NCBI GenBank assembly: GCA_963779765.1
Contig: CAVZZP010000001.1
Span: 496,001 to 560,000 of the forward strand
From: Silicimonas sp963779765
Lineage (GTDB): Bacteria; Pseudomonadota; Alphaproteobacteria; Rhodobacterales; Rhodobacteraceae
Direction: 5' to 3'
DNA length: 64,000 bases
In this document: positions 1 through 8,336 of the stretch, piece after piece
Layout of the letters: each line of letters opens with the position of its first letter
Position numbering within the stretch: position 1 is the first letter of the stretch
Made by a program: the position numbers and the translations under genes
The notes under the pieces: model-generated
Database searches by the model: none
What the model was told of the DNA's origin: nothing
What the model saw: the letters and a program-made list of their open reading frames with translations, nothing else

Positions 1-915
1 AAGACGGCCCTCGTCCCGCGCGATGGCCAGGCTGTCGCCCGGACGCGCGAAATGGTCGATGCCGATCTCGACGAACCCCTCGAGCAGAAGCCTCGCCCGC
101 GCATCCTGGAAAAGGTCGAACCGTGCCTCTGGTCCCGGAAGCGCGTCAGCCGGGATCACCTGCTGGCGCTTCGACATCCAGGGCACATGAGCATAGCCAT
201 AAAGTGCAAGGCGCGTCGGGTTCAGTGCGATCACGTCGTCGAGCGTCCGCGACAGGCTTTCGCGCGTCTGGAACGGCAAGCCGTAGAGCAGGTCGATATT
301 CAGAGCCGTAACGCCGAAGTCCGCAAGCATCTGGGCCGTGGCGCGCGTCTCGTCGACGGACTGCTGCCGCCCGATCGCCTGCTGCACCTTGGGGTCGAAA
401 TCCTGCACGCCGAGGCTCGCGCGGTTCAGTCCGTGGGCGGCAAGGACGGCAAGACGGTCGGCGTCGATTTCGGTCGGATCGATCTCGACCGAGAACTCGT
501 GGAGGTCCGCCAAGCCGAAGCGGATGGCAAGCCCCTTCAGCAGACTGTCCATCAAACCCGCGGGAAGAATCGTTGGCGTTCCCCCGCCAAGGTGCAGACG
601 CCGGGTGCGGATCGCGGCCGGAAGCGAGGCACGCACCGCCTCTGCCTCGTCCAGAAGAGATGCGACATATCGCGCGAGCGGCGCATCCGTCTTCGTCCCC
701 TGGGTCCGGCAGGCACAGAACCAGCAAAGCCTGCGGCAGAAGGGAATATGTGCATAGAGCGAGACATCGGCGCCGTCGGGTGTATTGGACAGCCAGCGGG
801 TTCGCTCGGCGCCACCCACTTCGGTCGAAAATCGGTTCGCCGGAGGATAGCTTGTGAAACGCGGAACTTTGGCGTCAAATAGGCCATGCCTGCGAAGCGA
901 TGCGCGATGAGTCAT
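1..915 (-). CDS. hemN: Oxygen-independent coproporphyrinogen III oxidase-type radical SAM protein, 3' end cut by window
   Basis: HemN converts coproporphyrinogen III to protoporphyrinogen IX without oxygen, using a radical-SAM [4Fe-4S] cluster in the cytoplasm. Reading leftward from ATG at 915, the protein starts MTHRASLRRHGLFDAKVPRFT and contains the family's FTSYPP element. The cluster motif is at about residues 60-70 (HIPFC-RRL-CWFC-AC), followed by GGGTPT. The frame stays open to base 1, so the C-terminus lies outside the window. It is divergent from fnrL, with an FNR box in the 59-base gap, the arrangement known from Rhodobacter hemN (hemZ)-fnrL. The family is known; anaerobic induction by FnrL is inferred from the box. 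Confidence 0.93.
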   Translation of the reverse strand, partial: MTHRASLRRHGLFDAKVPRFTSYPPANRFSTEVGGAERTRWLSNTPDGADVSLYAHIPFCRRLCWFCACRTQGTKTDAPLARYVASLLDEAEAVRASLPAAIRTRRLHLGGGTPTILPAGLMDSLLKGLAIRFGLADLHEFSVEIDPTEIDADRLAVLAAHGLNRASLGVQDFDPKVQQAIGRQQSVDETRATAQMLADFGVTALNIDLLYGLPFQTRESLSRTLDDVIALNPTRLALYGYAHVPWMSKRQQVIPADALPGPEARFDLFQDARARLLLEGFVEIGIDHFARPGDSLAIARDEGRL

Positions 916-949
916 GCGTCATTCATGCAGGCGGGGGACGATCCGGACA

Positions 950-963
950 TTGACGCAAGTCAA
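950..963. promoter_or_regulatory. FNR/FnrL box between hemN and fnrL
   Basis: TTGAC-GCAA-GTCAA is a perfect 14-bp inverted repeat matching the FNR consensus TTGAT-N4-ATCAA with the usual C/G variant. Its centre is about 41 bases from the hemN start and 18 bases from the fnrL start. It could activate hemN and block fnrL (autorepression); both roles are inference. Confidence 0.8.
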
Positions 964-974
964 AGGGCCCAAAA

Positions 975-1712
975 ATGAAAAGGGAAGAATTCTCGGTCGA
1001 CTGCTCGGCCTGTCCGATCCGGCACAAGGCCGTCTGTTCGCGGTGTGAACCCGACGAGCTCGATGAGCTGGAGCGGATCAAGTTCTACAAGTTCTATCCG
1101 GCTGGCCAGACTGTCGCTATCCGCGGCGAGCCTCTCGAGACCGTCGCCTCGGTCGTGGGCGGCGTGGCGACGCTGACACGGTCGATGGAGGACGGCAGGA
1201 CTTAACTCGTCGGCCTCCTGCTGCCGTCCGACTTCATCGGGCGTCCGGGGCGGACGGCCATCGAGTACGATGTGACGGCAGTGACCGACCTGACGCTCTG
1301 CTGCTTCAGCCGGAAGCCTTTCGAGGATCTTCTCGTGCGCTTCCCGCATGTCCGCGAGCGGCTTCTGGAAATGGCGCTCGACGAGCTCGACGCGGCCCGG
1401 GACTGGATGCTGCTTCTCGGCCGTAAGACGGCCCGCGAGCGGATCGCGAGCCTGATCGCCCTGATCGTCAAGCGCTCGACGCGGCCGGACGGAAGCGTAA
1501 AGGGCAGCGGCACCCGCATCGAATTACCGATCACGCGCGAGACGATGGCAAACTATCTTGGCCTGACCATCGAGACGGTCAGCCGGCAGCTCACCAAGCT
1601 GCGTGCCGACGGTATCATCGAGCTGGACGGCAAGCGCGGCATCGTGATCCCGGATCTGAGCGACCTTCTGGCCGAGACGGGCGACGACGACGATGGCGGC
1701 ATCGTCTTCTGA
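975..1712 (+). pseudogene. fnrL: FnrL-type anaerobic regulator interrupted by an in-frame TAA at 1203
   Basis: Crp/Fnr-family oxygen sensor and regulator. Reading from ATG 975 through the stop gives 245 residues, the normal family length. The N-terminal cysteines are C10, C13, C21 and C24 (CSACP...VCSRC), and the central pair is at about C109/C110 (LTLCCFSR). The DNA-recognition helix has the FNR signature E-TV-SR at about 200-204. Codon 77 is TAA at 1203-1205. Family members read on here with a sense codon (GRTQLVG-like), so one C-to-T change in CAA would explain it. The frame is the same before and after, with no indel. As given, only a 76-residue fragment is made, unless translation restarts at GTG 1272, which would lack the cluster cysteines. 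The three intact FNR boxes nearby argue that a working FnrL exists, so sequence error or a very recent mutation is likely. Confidence 0.9.
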
Positions 1713-1713
1713 C

Positions 1714-2644
1714 CTAGCCTGCCGGATTGCCCTGCGCGTAAGGCATCAAGGCCCCCAGCACGACCTCGTGCGCCGGAGTATCGATACCAAGGGCGCGTCC
1801 GCGCCGGACGACTTCGCCCGACAGCCACGGTAATTCCAGTCGCTTGCCCCGCCTTAGATCGTCCAGCATCGAGGCGTGCATCGTGGGCGGCGCTTCGTGG
1901 AGAAGGAAGTCGAGCGCCTTTGCGGCCGCATCCTCTCCCACCGAGGGGTGCGTGGCGCGGGCAACCTGGAAGGTTTCGTCCACGAGCCGTCGCAAGGAGG
2001 TCGAGCGTCTCGGGCGTCTCGCGAATAGGACCGATGTCGAGCCGGGTAAGCGTCGTGATCGCCGAATTGGCAGCCATCATCACGAACTTCTGCCAGAGCA
2101 GCGCCCAGATATCGTCTGACACCTGCGCGTCGAGACCGGCTGCCTCGAAGGCCGTCCGAACTTCCTGCGCACGGAGCATCGCCTCGGGCTCCCACGGACC
2201 GAAGACGATGCGATGGAAGGCGGCGGAATGGCGTATCACGCCGGGCGCCTTGATGTCTGCGGGCATGTAGACGGCACCAGGCAGGACGGCCGCGCGACCG
2301 ACCGCCGCGGCGAGGATGGGCTGGGCCGAGACGCCGTTCTGCGCCGTGATGACAAGGGTCTCCGGCGTCATCAGCGGCGCGAGAGACGCAGCCGCCGCTT
2401 CGGCGTCGTAGGTCTTGACCATGAAGAGAACGAGGTCCGCTTGTCCCGCCTCCCGGGGATCGGCCACCGCGCGGACGCGAGGCAGACGGATGTCTCCAAG
2501 CGGGCTTTCGACGCGCAACCCGTCCGTCTGCATGGCGGCAAGGTGCTCTCCTCGCGCGACAAAGGCTACGTCGTGGCCCGCCTCCTGAAGACGTGCCCCG
2601 AAATACCCGCCGAGGGCGCCCGCGCCCAGAACCATCACCTTCAT
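1714..2644 (-). pseudogene. panE: 2-dehydropantoate 2-reductase (ketopantoate reductase) with a frameshift near 1993
   Basis: PanE/ApbA family: NADPH-dependent reduction of ketopantoate to pantoate for pantothenate and CoA synthesis. Starting at ATG 2644, the N-terminus has the Rossmann motif GAGALGGYFGARL (residues 7-19), then the family elements MVKTYD, ITAQNGV and LWQKFVMMAANSAITTLTR. The frame then runs into unrelated sequence. The rest of the C-terminal domain (RRLVDETFQVARATHP to PYAQGNPAG, ending at 1714) lies in another frame. One extra base at about 1993 (CTTGCGACGG for CTTCGACGG on the coding strand) would restore D-L-L-R-R-L-V-D. The gene is convergent with fnrL, one base away. Confidence 0.88.
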
Positions 2645-2695
2645 TTCCGCTCTCCTCTGCAGGCCTCACAAGTTTCTTCTTTGCGTCCGCACCGC

Positions 2696-2710
2696 TTGAC
2701 CTGAGTTCAA
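2696..2710. promoter_or_regulatory. FNR-like box upstream of ccoN, one base longer than consensus
   Basis: TTGACCTGAGTTCAA has FNR half-sites but spans 15 bases instead of 14. Removing one T of the TT gives a perfect TTGAC-CTGA-GTCAA. It sits about 99 bases (centre to ATG) upstream of ccoN, a good distance for FnrL activation of the cbb3 operon. The extra base may be real, weakening the site, or another single-base sequence error. Confidence 0.6.
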
Positions 2711-2801
2711 GGTAGCCGACCCGACCCGCTGCAAGAAGACACCCATCCGGAAAACCGCGCGAGGATTCTGCGCGGAACGAATTAGCAAGGGACTGGAACG
2801 C

Positions 2802-4403
2802 ATGTGGGACGTCGTCAAAGTCATCCTCTATGGCCTGACCGCGCTGGTTGCGGCACTGGCCGCGAACTGGGCGCGGGATCTGGCCTATCAGGTCCACGCG
2901 ATCATCGTCATGGTGATCGCGGCGGGTCTGTTCATCTACGAGATCAAGCGTCTCGGTGAGCCGCGCCTTGCCGCGAACCACGGCGTGTACATGGACGACG
3001 TGGTCCGCGCGGGCGTCATCGCCACAGCCTTCTGGGGCATCGCGGGCTTTCTCGTCGGCGTCATCATCGCCCTTCAGCTTGCCTTCCCGGCGCTGAACCT
3101 CGAATTCGCGCAACCCTTCCTGAACTTCGGACGGCTGCGGCCGCTGCACACCTCGGCGGTGATCTTCGCCTTCGGGGGCAACGCGCTGATCATGTCGTCC
3201 TTCTACATCGTCCAGCGCACAAGCGGCGTTCGCCTGTGGGGCGGAAACCTGGGATGGTTCGTGTTCTGGGGCTACCAGATCTTCATCGTTCTCGCCGCGA
3301 CCGGCTATGTTCTCGGCGCGACGCAGTCGAAGGAATACGCCGAGCCCGAGTGGTACGTCGATATCTGGCTGACGGTCGTGTGGGTTGCCTTCCTCGTGGC
3401 ATTCCTCGGCACACTCGCGATCCGGAAAGAGCGGCACATCTACGTCGCCAACTGGTTCCTGCTGTCGTTCATCGTCACCGTGGCGATGCTTCACATCGTG
3501 AACAACCTGTCGATCCCGGTGTCGATCTTCGGATCGAAATCGGTCCAGGTCTTCTCGGGCGTGCAGGACGCCATGACGCAATGGTGGTACGGCCACAACG
3601 CCGTGGGCTTCTTCCTGACGGCAGGCTTCCTGGGCATGATGTACTACTTCGTGCCGAAGCAGGCCGAACGGCCGATCTTCAGCTACAAGCTGTCGATCAT
3701 TCACTTCTGGGCGCTGATCTTCCTCTACATCTGGGCCGGTCCGCACCACCTGCACTATACCGCCCTGCCCGACTGGGCCGCGACCCTCGGCATGGTGTTC
3801 AGCGTGATCCTGTGGATGCCCTCGTGGGGCGGCATGATCAACGGCCTGATGACCCTGAACGGCGCCTGGGACAAGCTGCGCACCGACCCGATCATCCGGA
3901 TGTTCGTCATCAGCCTCGCCTTCTACGGCATGTCGACCTTCGAAGGTCCGATGATGTCGATCAAGGCGGTCAACTCGCTGTCGCACTACACGGACTGGAC
4001 CATCGGACACGTCCATTCGGGCGCGCTTGGCTGGAACGGCATGATCACCTTCGGCGCGCTCTACTTCCTCGTGCCGCGCCTGTGGCAGCGCGAAAGGATG
4101 TACTCGATGTCCGCGATCAACTGGCACTTCTGGCTCGCGACGCTCGGGATCGTTCTCTACGCGTCCTCGATGTGGGTGACAGGGATCATGGAGGGCCTGA
4201 TGTGGCGCGAAGTCGATGCGCAGGGCTTCCTGGTCAACAGCTTCGCCGACACGGTCAGCGCCAAGTTCCCGATGTACGTCATCCGCGCTCTCGGCGGTGT
4301 GCTGTACCTGTCGGGTGCGCTGATCATGGTCTGGAACATGTGGATGACGATCAGGGGCGCCGAACAGGTGACGAACGCCGTGCCCCTGGTTCCGGCGGAA
4401 TGA
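2802..4403 (+). CDS. ccoN: cbb3-type cytochrome c oxidase catalytic subunit I
   Basis: Catalytic subunit of the high-affinity cbb3 terminal oxidase. It reduces O2 at a heme b3-CuB centre and pumps protons in the inner membrane. The protein has 533 residues and about 12 membrane segments. Heme/copper ligands are visible in family motifs: LHTSAVIFAFGGNA (H116), WWYGHNAVGFF, the pair in GPHHLHYTALPDW, and WTIGHVHSGALGWNG. The start at ATG 2802 has AAGGGA about 9 bases upstream. It is the first gene of ccoNOQP, 9 bases before ccoO, and has an FNR-like box upstream. Confidence 0.98.
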   Translation: MWDVVKVILYGLTALVAALAANWARDLAYQVHAIIVMVIAAGLFIYEIKRLGEPRLAANHGVYMDDVVRAGVIATAFWGIAGFLVGVIIALQLAFPALNLEFAQPFLNFGRLRPLHTSAVIFAFGGNALIMSSFYIVQRTSGVRLWGGNLGWFVFWGYQIFIVLAATGYVLGATQSKEYAEPEWYVDIWLTVVWVAFLVAFLGTLAIRKERHIYVANWFLLSFIVTVAMLHIVNNLSIPVSIFGSKSVQVFSGVQDAMTQWWYGHNAVGFFLTAGFLGMMYYFVPKQAERPIFSYKLSIIHFWALIFLYIWAGPHHLHYTALPDWAATLGMVFSVILWMPSWGGMINGLMTLNGAWDKLRTDPIIRMFVISLAFYGMSTFEGPMMSIKAVNSLSHYTDWTIGHVHSGALGWNGMITFGALYFLVPRLWQRERMYSMSAINWHFWLATLGIVLYASSMWVTGIMEGLMWREVDAQGFLVNSFADTVSAKFPMYVIRALGGVLYLSGALIMVWNMWMTIRGAEQVTNAVPLVPAE

Positions 4404-4412
4404 GGTAGAACA

Positions 4413-5237
4413 ATGGCTAAAAATCCAAGCATCCCCAACTCCGAGAGCGATCCGAAGGTTTCGACCCTCTCGGACCTGCCGAACGAAATCCCGAACGAGC
4501 TTCCGCCCGAGACGGGTCTCATCAACCGCCACGCGATCCTCGAGAAGAGCCCGACGCTTCTCTTCATCTTCTCGTTCCTCGTGGTCACGATCGGCGGCAT
4601 CGTCGAGATCGCGCCTCTCTTCTACCTCGAGAACACCATCGAGGACGTCGAAGGCGTGAGGCCCTACACCCCGCTCGAACTGGCGGGACGCGACATCTAC
4701 GTCCGCGAGGGCTGCTACGTCTGCCACAGCCAGATGATCCGCCCCATGCGGGACGAGGTCGAGCGCTACGGCCACTACAGCCTGGCGGCGGAGTCGAAGT
4801 ACGACCACCCGTTCCAGTGGGGCTCCAAGCGGACGGGGCCGGATCTGGCCCGCGTCGGCGGCCGCTACTCGGACGCCTGGCACGTCGACCACCTGAACGA
4901 CCCGCAGTCGGTTGTGCCGGAAAGCGTCATGCCGAAGTACTCCTTCCTGGGTCGGACGCGGATCAACGGCTCGATGATCGGCGACACGATGGAGGTCCAC
5001 AGCATGGTGGGCGTCCCGTACTCCGAGGAAATGCTGACAGAGGCCCGCGCGGACTTCACCGCGCAGGCCGACCCGAATGCCGACACAGACGGTCTTCTGG
5101 AACGCTATCCGGGCGCGGTCGTGTCGAATTTCGACGGCAGCCCGGATTTGACCGAGATGGACGCTCTGGTCGCCTATCTCCAGGTGCTCGGCACGATGGT
5201 CGACTTCTCGACCTTCGAGCCGGTGGCGAACAGGTAA
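4413..5237 (+). CDS. ccoO: cbb3-type oxidase monoheme cytochrome c subunit II
   Basis: CcoO carries electrons from CcoP to CcoN. The protein has 274 residues. A hydrophilic stretch of about 40 residues, rich in P, S and E, precedes the usual start region (HAILEKSPTLLF). This is followed by one transmembrane helix (about 46-70), the heme c motif CYVCH at 101-105 and a likely axial Met in SVMPKYSFL. The N-terminal extension is longer than in many family members; a start nearer codon 40 is possible, but ATG 4413 lies just after the ccoN stop, with GAGGTAGAAC before it. Second gene of the operon. Confidence 0.97.
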   Translation: MAKNPSIPNSESDPKVSTLSDLPNEIPNELPPETGLINRHAILEKSPTLLFIFSFLVVTIGGIVEIAPLFYLENTIEDVEGVRPYTPLELAGRDIYVREGCYVCHSQMIRPMRDEVERYGHYSLAAESKYDHPFQWGSKRTGPDLARVGGRYSDAWHVDHLNDPQSVVPESVMPKYSFLGRTRINGSMIGDTMEVHSMVGVPYSEEMLTEARADFTAQADPNADTDGLLERYPGAVVSNFDGSPDLTEMDALVAYLQVLGTMVDFSTFEPVANR

Positions 5238-5250
5238 GGGAGCGCAAGAG

Positions 5251-5430
5251 ATGGACACCTATTCGATCCTGCGCGCCTTCGCCGACAGTTGGGTCCTTCT
5301 GGCGATGGCGCTCTTCTATGCGGGCGCCATTCTCTGGGCCTTCCGACCCGGCAGCCGCAAGACGCATGACGACATAGCGGGCATCCCGCTGAGAAACGAG
5401 CGGCCGATCCTGGCCAAGGACGGAGAATGA
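5251..5430 (+). CDS. ccoQ: cbb3-type oxidase small subunit CcoQ (FixQ)
   Basis: A 59-residue single-pass membrane protein, starting MDTYSILRAFADSWVLLAMA, with one helix (about 13-32) followed by the basic FRPGSRK and a short cytoplasmic tail. CcoQ stabilises the assembled cbb3 complex. It lies between ccoO and ccoP as in the standard ccoNOQP order, and its stop overlaps the ccoP ATG (ATGA). Start ATG 5251 follows a weak purine-rich site (GGGAGCGCAAGAG). Confidence 0.92.
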   Translation: MDTYSILRAFADSWVLLAMALFYAGAILWAFRPGSRKTHDDIAGIPLRNERPILAKDGE

Positions 5431-6299
5431 CGATGGCCGACGGGAAAAAGAAAGACGAAGTGACGGGTATCGAGACCACCGGACACGAGTGGGACGGCAT
5501 CCGGGAGCTGAACAACCCGCTACCGCGCTGGTGGCTCTGGACCTTCTACCTGACGATCGTCTGGGGCATCGGTTATACCATCGCCTATCCCGCCTGGCCG
5601 CTGGTGTCCGGAGCGACAGCGGGCATTCTCGGCTATTCGACCCGTGCCGAGGTGGCCGCCGAAATCCAGCGCTTCGAAGATCAGAACGCGGCGGTGTCCG
5701 CGACCCTGGCGAACAGCGACCTTGCATTGCTGACGCCATCCGATCCGGCGCACCAGTTCGGCGTCGCCGGAGGCGCCTCGATCTTTCGCGCCAACTGCTC
5801 GCAGTGCCACGGCGCTGGCGCGGCCGGGGCGAAGGGCTATCCCAACCTCCTCGACGACGACTGGCTGTGGGGAGGCGATCTCGAGGCCATCGAGATGACC
5901 GTCGCGCACGGCATCCGCAACGAGACCGACGACGACGCACGCTGGTCCGAGATGCCGGCTTTCGGCGACATCCTCTCAAAGGAGGAGATTGTCGCTACTG
6001 CGCATCATGTCCTGTCGCTCTCTGGCGGCGACCACGATGCGGCCCTCGCGACCGAGGGGGCGACGCTTTTCGCCGACAACTGCGCCGCCTGTCATATGGA
6101 CGACGGCACCGGCGACCGCGAGCAGGGCGCGCCGAACCTCTCGGATGCGATCTGGCTCTACGGCGGCGATCTGGACACCGTGATCACGACCATCACCAAC
6201 GCACGCTTCGGCGTCATGCCGGCCTGGGGCCAGCGCCTCAGCCCGGCCGATGTGAAAGCCGTGACGCTCTACGTTCACCAGCTTGGGGGCGGGGAATAG
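5427..6299 (+). CDS. ccoP: cbb3-type oxidase diheme cytochrome c subunit III
   Basis: CcoP takes electrons from cytochrome bc1 or soluble cytochrome c and passes them to CcoO. The protein has 290 residues: a soluble N-terminus, one transmembrane helix (about 35-58), then two cytochrome c domains with CSQCH at 124-128 and CAACH at 219-223. Likely axial Met residues lie in WSEMPAFG and FGVMPAWGQ. It overlaps ccoQ by 4 bases and is the last gene of the oxidase operon; a strong hairpin follows. Confidence 0.97.
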   Translation: MTMADGKKKDEVTGIETTGHEWDGIRELNNPLPRWWLWTFYLTIVWGIGYTIAYPAWPLVSGATAGILGYSTRAEVAAEIQRFEDQNAAVSATLANSDLALLTPSDPAHQFGVAGGASIFRANCSQCHGAGAAGAKGYPNLLDDDWLWGGDLEAIEMTVAHGIRNETDDDARWSEMPAFGDILSKEEIVATAHHVLSLSGGDHDAALATEGATLFADNCAACHMDDGTGDREQGAPNLSDAIWLYGGDLDTVITTITNARFGVMPAWGQRLSPADVKAVTLYVHQLGGGE

Positions 6300-6352
6300 C
6301 AACCTCCCGTTCTCGAGACCGGGCCTGCGCGCGCGACCGTGCGGGTCCGGCA

Positions 6353-6394
6353 CCCCGGTTCCGGCACCTGTTCGCACACAAGCCGGAACCGGGG
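6353..6394 (+). terminator. Hairpin after ccoNOQP
   Basis: A 13-bp perfect stem, CCCCGGTTCCGGC (6353-6365) with GCCGGAACCGGGG (6382-6394), around a 16-base loop, 54 bases after the ccoP stop. There is no strong T-run, so this may be a processing or attenuating hairpin rather than a classical intrinsic terminator. It lies directly before the FNR box of ccoG. Confidence 0.6.
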
Positions 6395-6398
6395 ACCC

Positions 6399-6412
6399 TT
6401 GATGCAGGTCAA
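6399..6412. promoter_or_regulatory. FNR/FnrL box upstream of ccoGHIS
   Basis: TTGAT-GCAG-GTCAA, one mismatch from a perfect FNR palindrome. Its centre is about 61 bases upstream of the ccoG start, suited to activation of the assembly operon under low oxygen. Confidence 0.82.
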
Positions 6413-6466
6413 GGCCGCCTTCTCCCGGTCGACTAGAACCGGACACGCGAACAGGACGAAACACCC

Positions 6467-7876
6467 ATGAGCATGCCTGGCGAATCTCTCTACGCGGCCC
6501 GCGAGCCGATCTTTCCCCGACGCGTGTCGGGCCGCTTCAGGTCGCTGAAATGGTGGCTGATGGCGCTGACGCTCGGCATCTACTACGTGACGCCCTGGAT
6601 CAGGTGGGACCGCGGACCCAACCTGCCCGACCAGGCGGTTCTGATCGATCTGGCCGGACGGCGCTTCTATTTCTTCTGGATCGAGATCTGGCCGCACGAG
6701 TTCTATTTCGTCGCAGGCCTCCTCATCATGGCGGGCTTGGGGTTGTTCCTATTCACCTCGGCGCTCGGACGCGTGTGGTGCGGCTATGCCTGCCCCCAGA
6801 CAGTCTGGACCGACCTCTTCATCCTCGTCGAGAGATGGGTCGAGGGCGACCGCAACGCCCGGGTGCGGCTGTGGAACGCACCCTGGACGGCGACGAAGGC
6901 GCGGCTTCGTCTGACCAAGTGGACGCTATGGCTTCTGATCGCCGTCGCGACTGGCGGCGCTTGGGTCTTCTATTTCGCCGACGCCCCGACGCTCCTGCGC
7001 GACCTCGTGACCCTCGACGCAGCTCCTGTCGCCTATTCGACGATCTTCATCCTCGCCGCCATCACCTTCATCTTCGGCGGTTTCATGCGGGAACAGGTGT
7101 GCATCTACATGTGCCCCTGGCCGCGCATTCAGGCCGCGATGATGGACGACGACACGTTGACGGTGGCCTACCGCGAATGGCGCGGCGAACCGCGGGGCAA
7201 GGGCAAGGCACGCGACGGCCTTGGCGACTGCATCGACTGCAATGCCTGCGTCAACGTCTGCCCCATGGGCATCGACATCCGTGACGGCCAGCAGCTGGCC
7301 TGCATCACCTGCGCGCTCTGCATCGACGCCTGCGACGACGTGATGGAGAAGATCGGCAAGCCGCGCGGTCTTATCGACTACCTCGCCCTTTCGGACGCCC
7401 CGCGCGAGGCCGCCGGCATGCCGCCGCGACCCGTCTGGCAGCACGTATTCCGCACCCGGACACTGGTCTACACCGCGGCTTGGTCGCTGATCGGCGTCGC
7501 CCTCCTGTATGCGCTCTTCGTCCGCGCCGACATCGACGTGAACGTCACGCAGGTCCGCAATCCGCAATTCGTCACGCTGTCCGATGGCTCTGTCCGGAAT
7601 GCCTATGATTTCCGCCTGCGCAACATGCACGGCGAAGACCGGCCCTTCCGCATCCACGTCACCGGCGACCCCACCATCCGGGCCGCGCTCGAGGGCACGG
7701 TCTACGAGTCGGTCGAGGTTCCGGCAAACGAGACGCTCCAGCAGCGCGTCTATGTCACCGCTCCGCAGTCATCGGACCCCGCGTCGGACGAGCGGACCGA
7801 GATCCGCTTCTGGGTCGAAGACCTCGTCTCTGGCGAGCGGGTCTACCACGACAGCATCTTCACAGGGAGGGGATGA
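6467..7876 (+). CDS. ccoG: cbb3 oxidase assembly ferredoxin-like protein CcoG (RdxB/FixG)
   Basis: Membrane iron-sulfur protein of the ccoGHIS operon, thought to reduce Cu(II) for delivery to the CcoN CuB site. The protein has 469 residues: N-terminal helices, a CGYACPQTVW motif, later CIYMCPWPRIQ, then two ferredoxin-type clusters, CIDCNACVNVCP and CITCALCIDAC. A further helix follows (about 330-350) with a periplasmic Ig-like C-terminal domain. The first gene of ccoGHIS, preceded by an FNR box. Confidence 0.96.
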   Translation: MSMPGESLYAAREPIFPRRVSGRFRSLKWWLMALTLGIYYVTPWIRWDRGPNLPDQAVLIDLAGRRFYFFWIEIWPHEFYFVAGLLIMAGLGLFLFTSALGRVWCGYACPQTVWTDLFILVERWVEGDRNARVRLWNAPWTATKARLRLTKWTLWLLIAVATGGAWVFYFADAPTLLRDLVTLDAAPVAYSTIFILAAITFIFGGFMREQVCIYMCPWPRIQAAMMDDDTLTVAYREWRGEPRGKGKARDGLGDCIDCNACVNVCPMGIDIRDGQQLACITCALCIDACDDVMEKIGKPRGLIDYLALSDAPREAAGMPPRPVWQHVFRTRTLVYTAAWSLIGVALLYALFVRADIDVNVTQVRNPQFVTLSDGSVRNAYDFRLRNMHGEDRPFRIHVTGDPTIRAALEGTVYESVEVPANETLQQRVYVTAPQSSDPASDERTEIRFWVEDLVSGERVYHDSIFTGRG

Positions 7877-7880
7877 CCCC

Positions 7881-8336
7881 ATGGTGCAGGAAATCACCGG
7901 CCGCCACGTCACCGTCATGTTCGGAGCCGCCTTCTCGGTCATCATCGGGGTGAACCTCCTTCTCGCGACCAAGGCGGTCTCGACCTTCCCCGGCCTCGAG
8001 GTGAAGAACTCCTACGTCGCAAGCCAGACGTTCGATGCCGACCGTGCCGCACAAGAGGCGCTTGGCTGGACGGTCGATGCGCGGATCGTAGACGGTCACT
8101 TGCGGCTGGCTTTCGCGGAGGGGGTCGGCACAGTCGAGCCCGTCATCACAAAGGCGCTTCTGGGCCGCGCGACGCATGTGAACGAAGATCGTACGCCCGA
8201 GTTTCGCTTCAACGGCACGGCTTTCGTCGCCGACGTCTCCGACCTCGGACCCGGCAAATGGACGCTTCGGCTCGAGGCCCTGGCAGCCGACGGCACGGTC
8301 TTCCGCAAGCTTCTCCATCTCGAGGTCGCCGGATGA
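7881..8336 (+). CDS. ccoH: cbb3 oxidase assembly protein CcoH (FixH)
   Basis: A 151-residue protein with one N-terminal membrane helix (about 9-30, VTVMFGAAFSVIIGVNLLLA) and a periplasmic domain, typical of FixH/CcoH, which is required for stable assembly of the oxidase. Start ATG 7881 lies four bases after the ccoG stop, with AGGGAGGGG just upstream. Its stop overlaps the ccoI start (ATGA). Confidence 0.92.
   Translation: MVQEITGRHVTVMFGAAFSVIIGVNLLLATKAVSTFPGLEVKNSYVASQTFDADRAAQEALGWTVDARIVDGHLRLAFAEGVGTVEPVITKALLGRATHVNEDRTPEFRFNGTAFVADVSDLGPGKWTLRLEALAADGTVFRKLLHLEVAG

Noticed and set aside
1203..1205. Recoding of the fnrL stop codon (selenocysteine or pyrrolysine)
   Set aside because: The codon is TAA, which is not used for either residue, and the expected residue there is Gln.
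1854..5258. 1134-codon open frame on the minus strand
   Set aside because: It runs antisense through ccoN and ccoO and is Arg/His/Asp-rich, as expected for the reverse of high-GC genes. The forward frames are certain cbb3 subunits.
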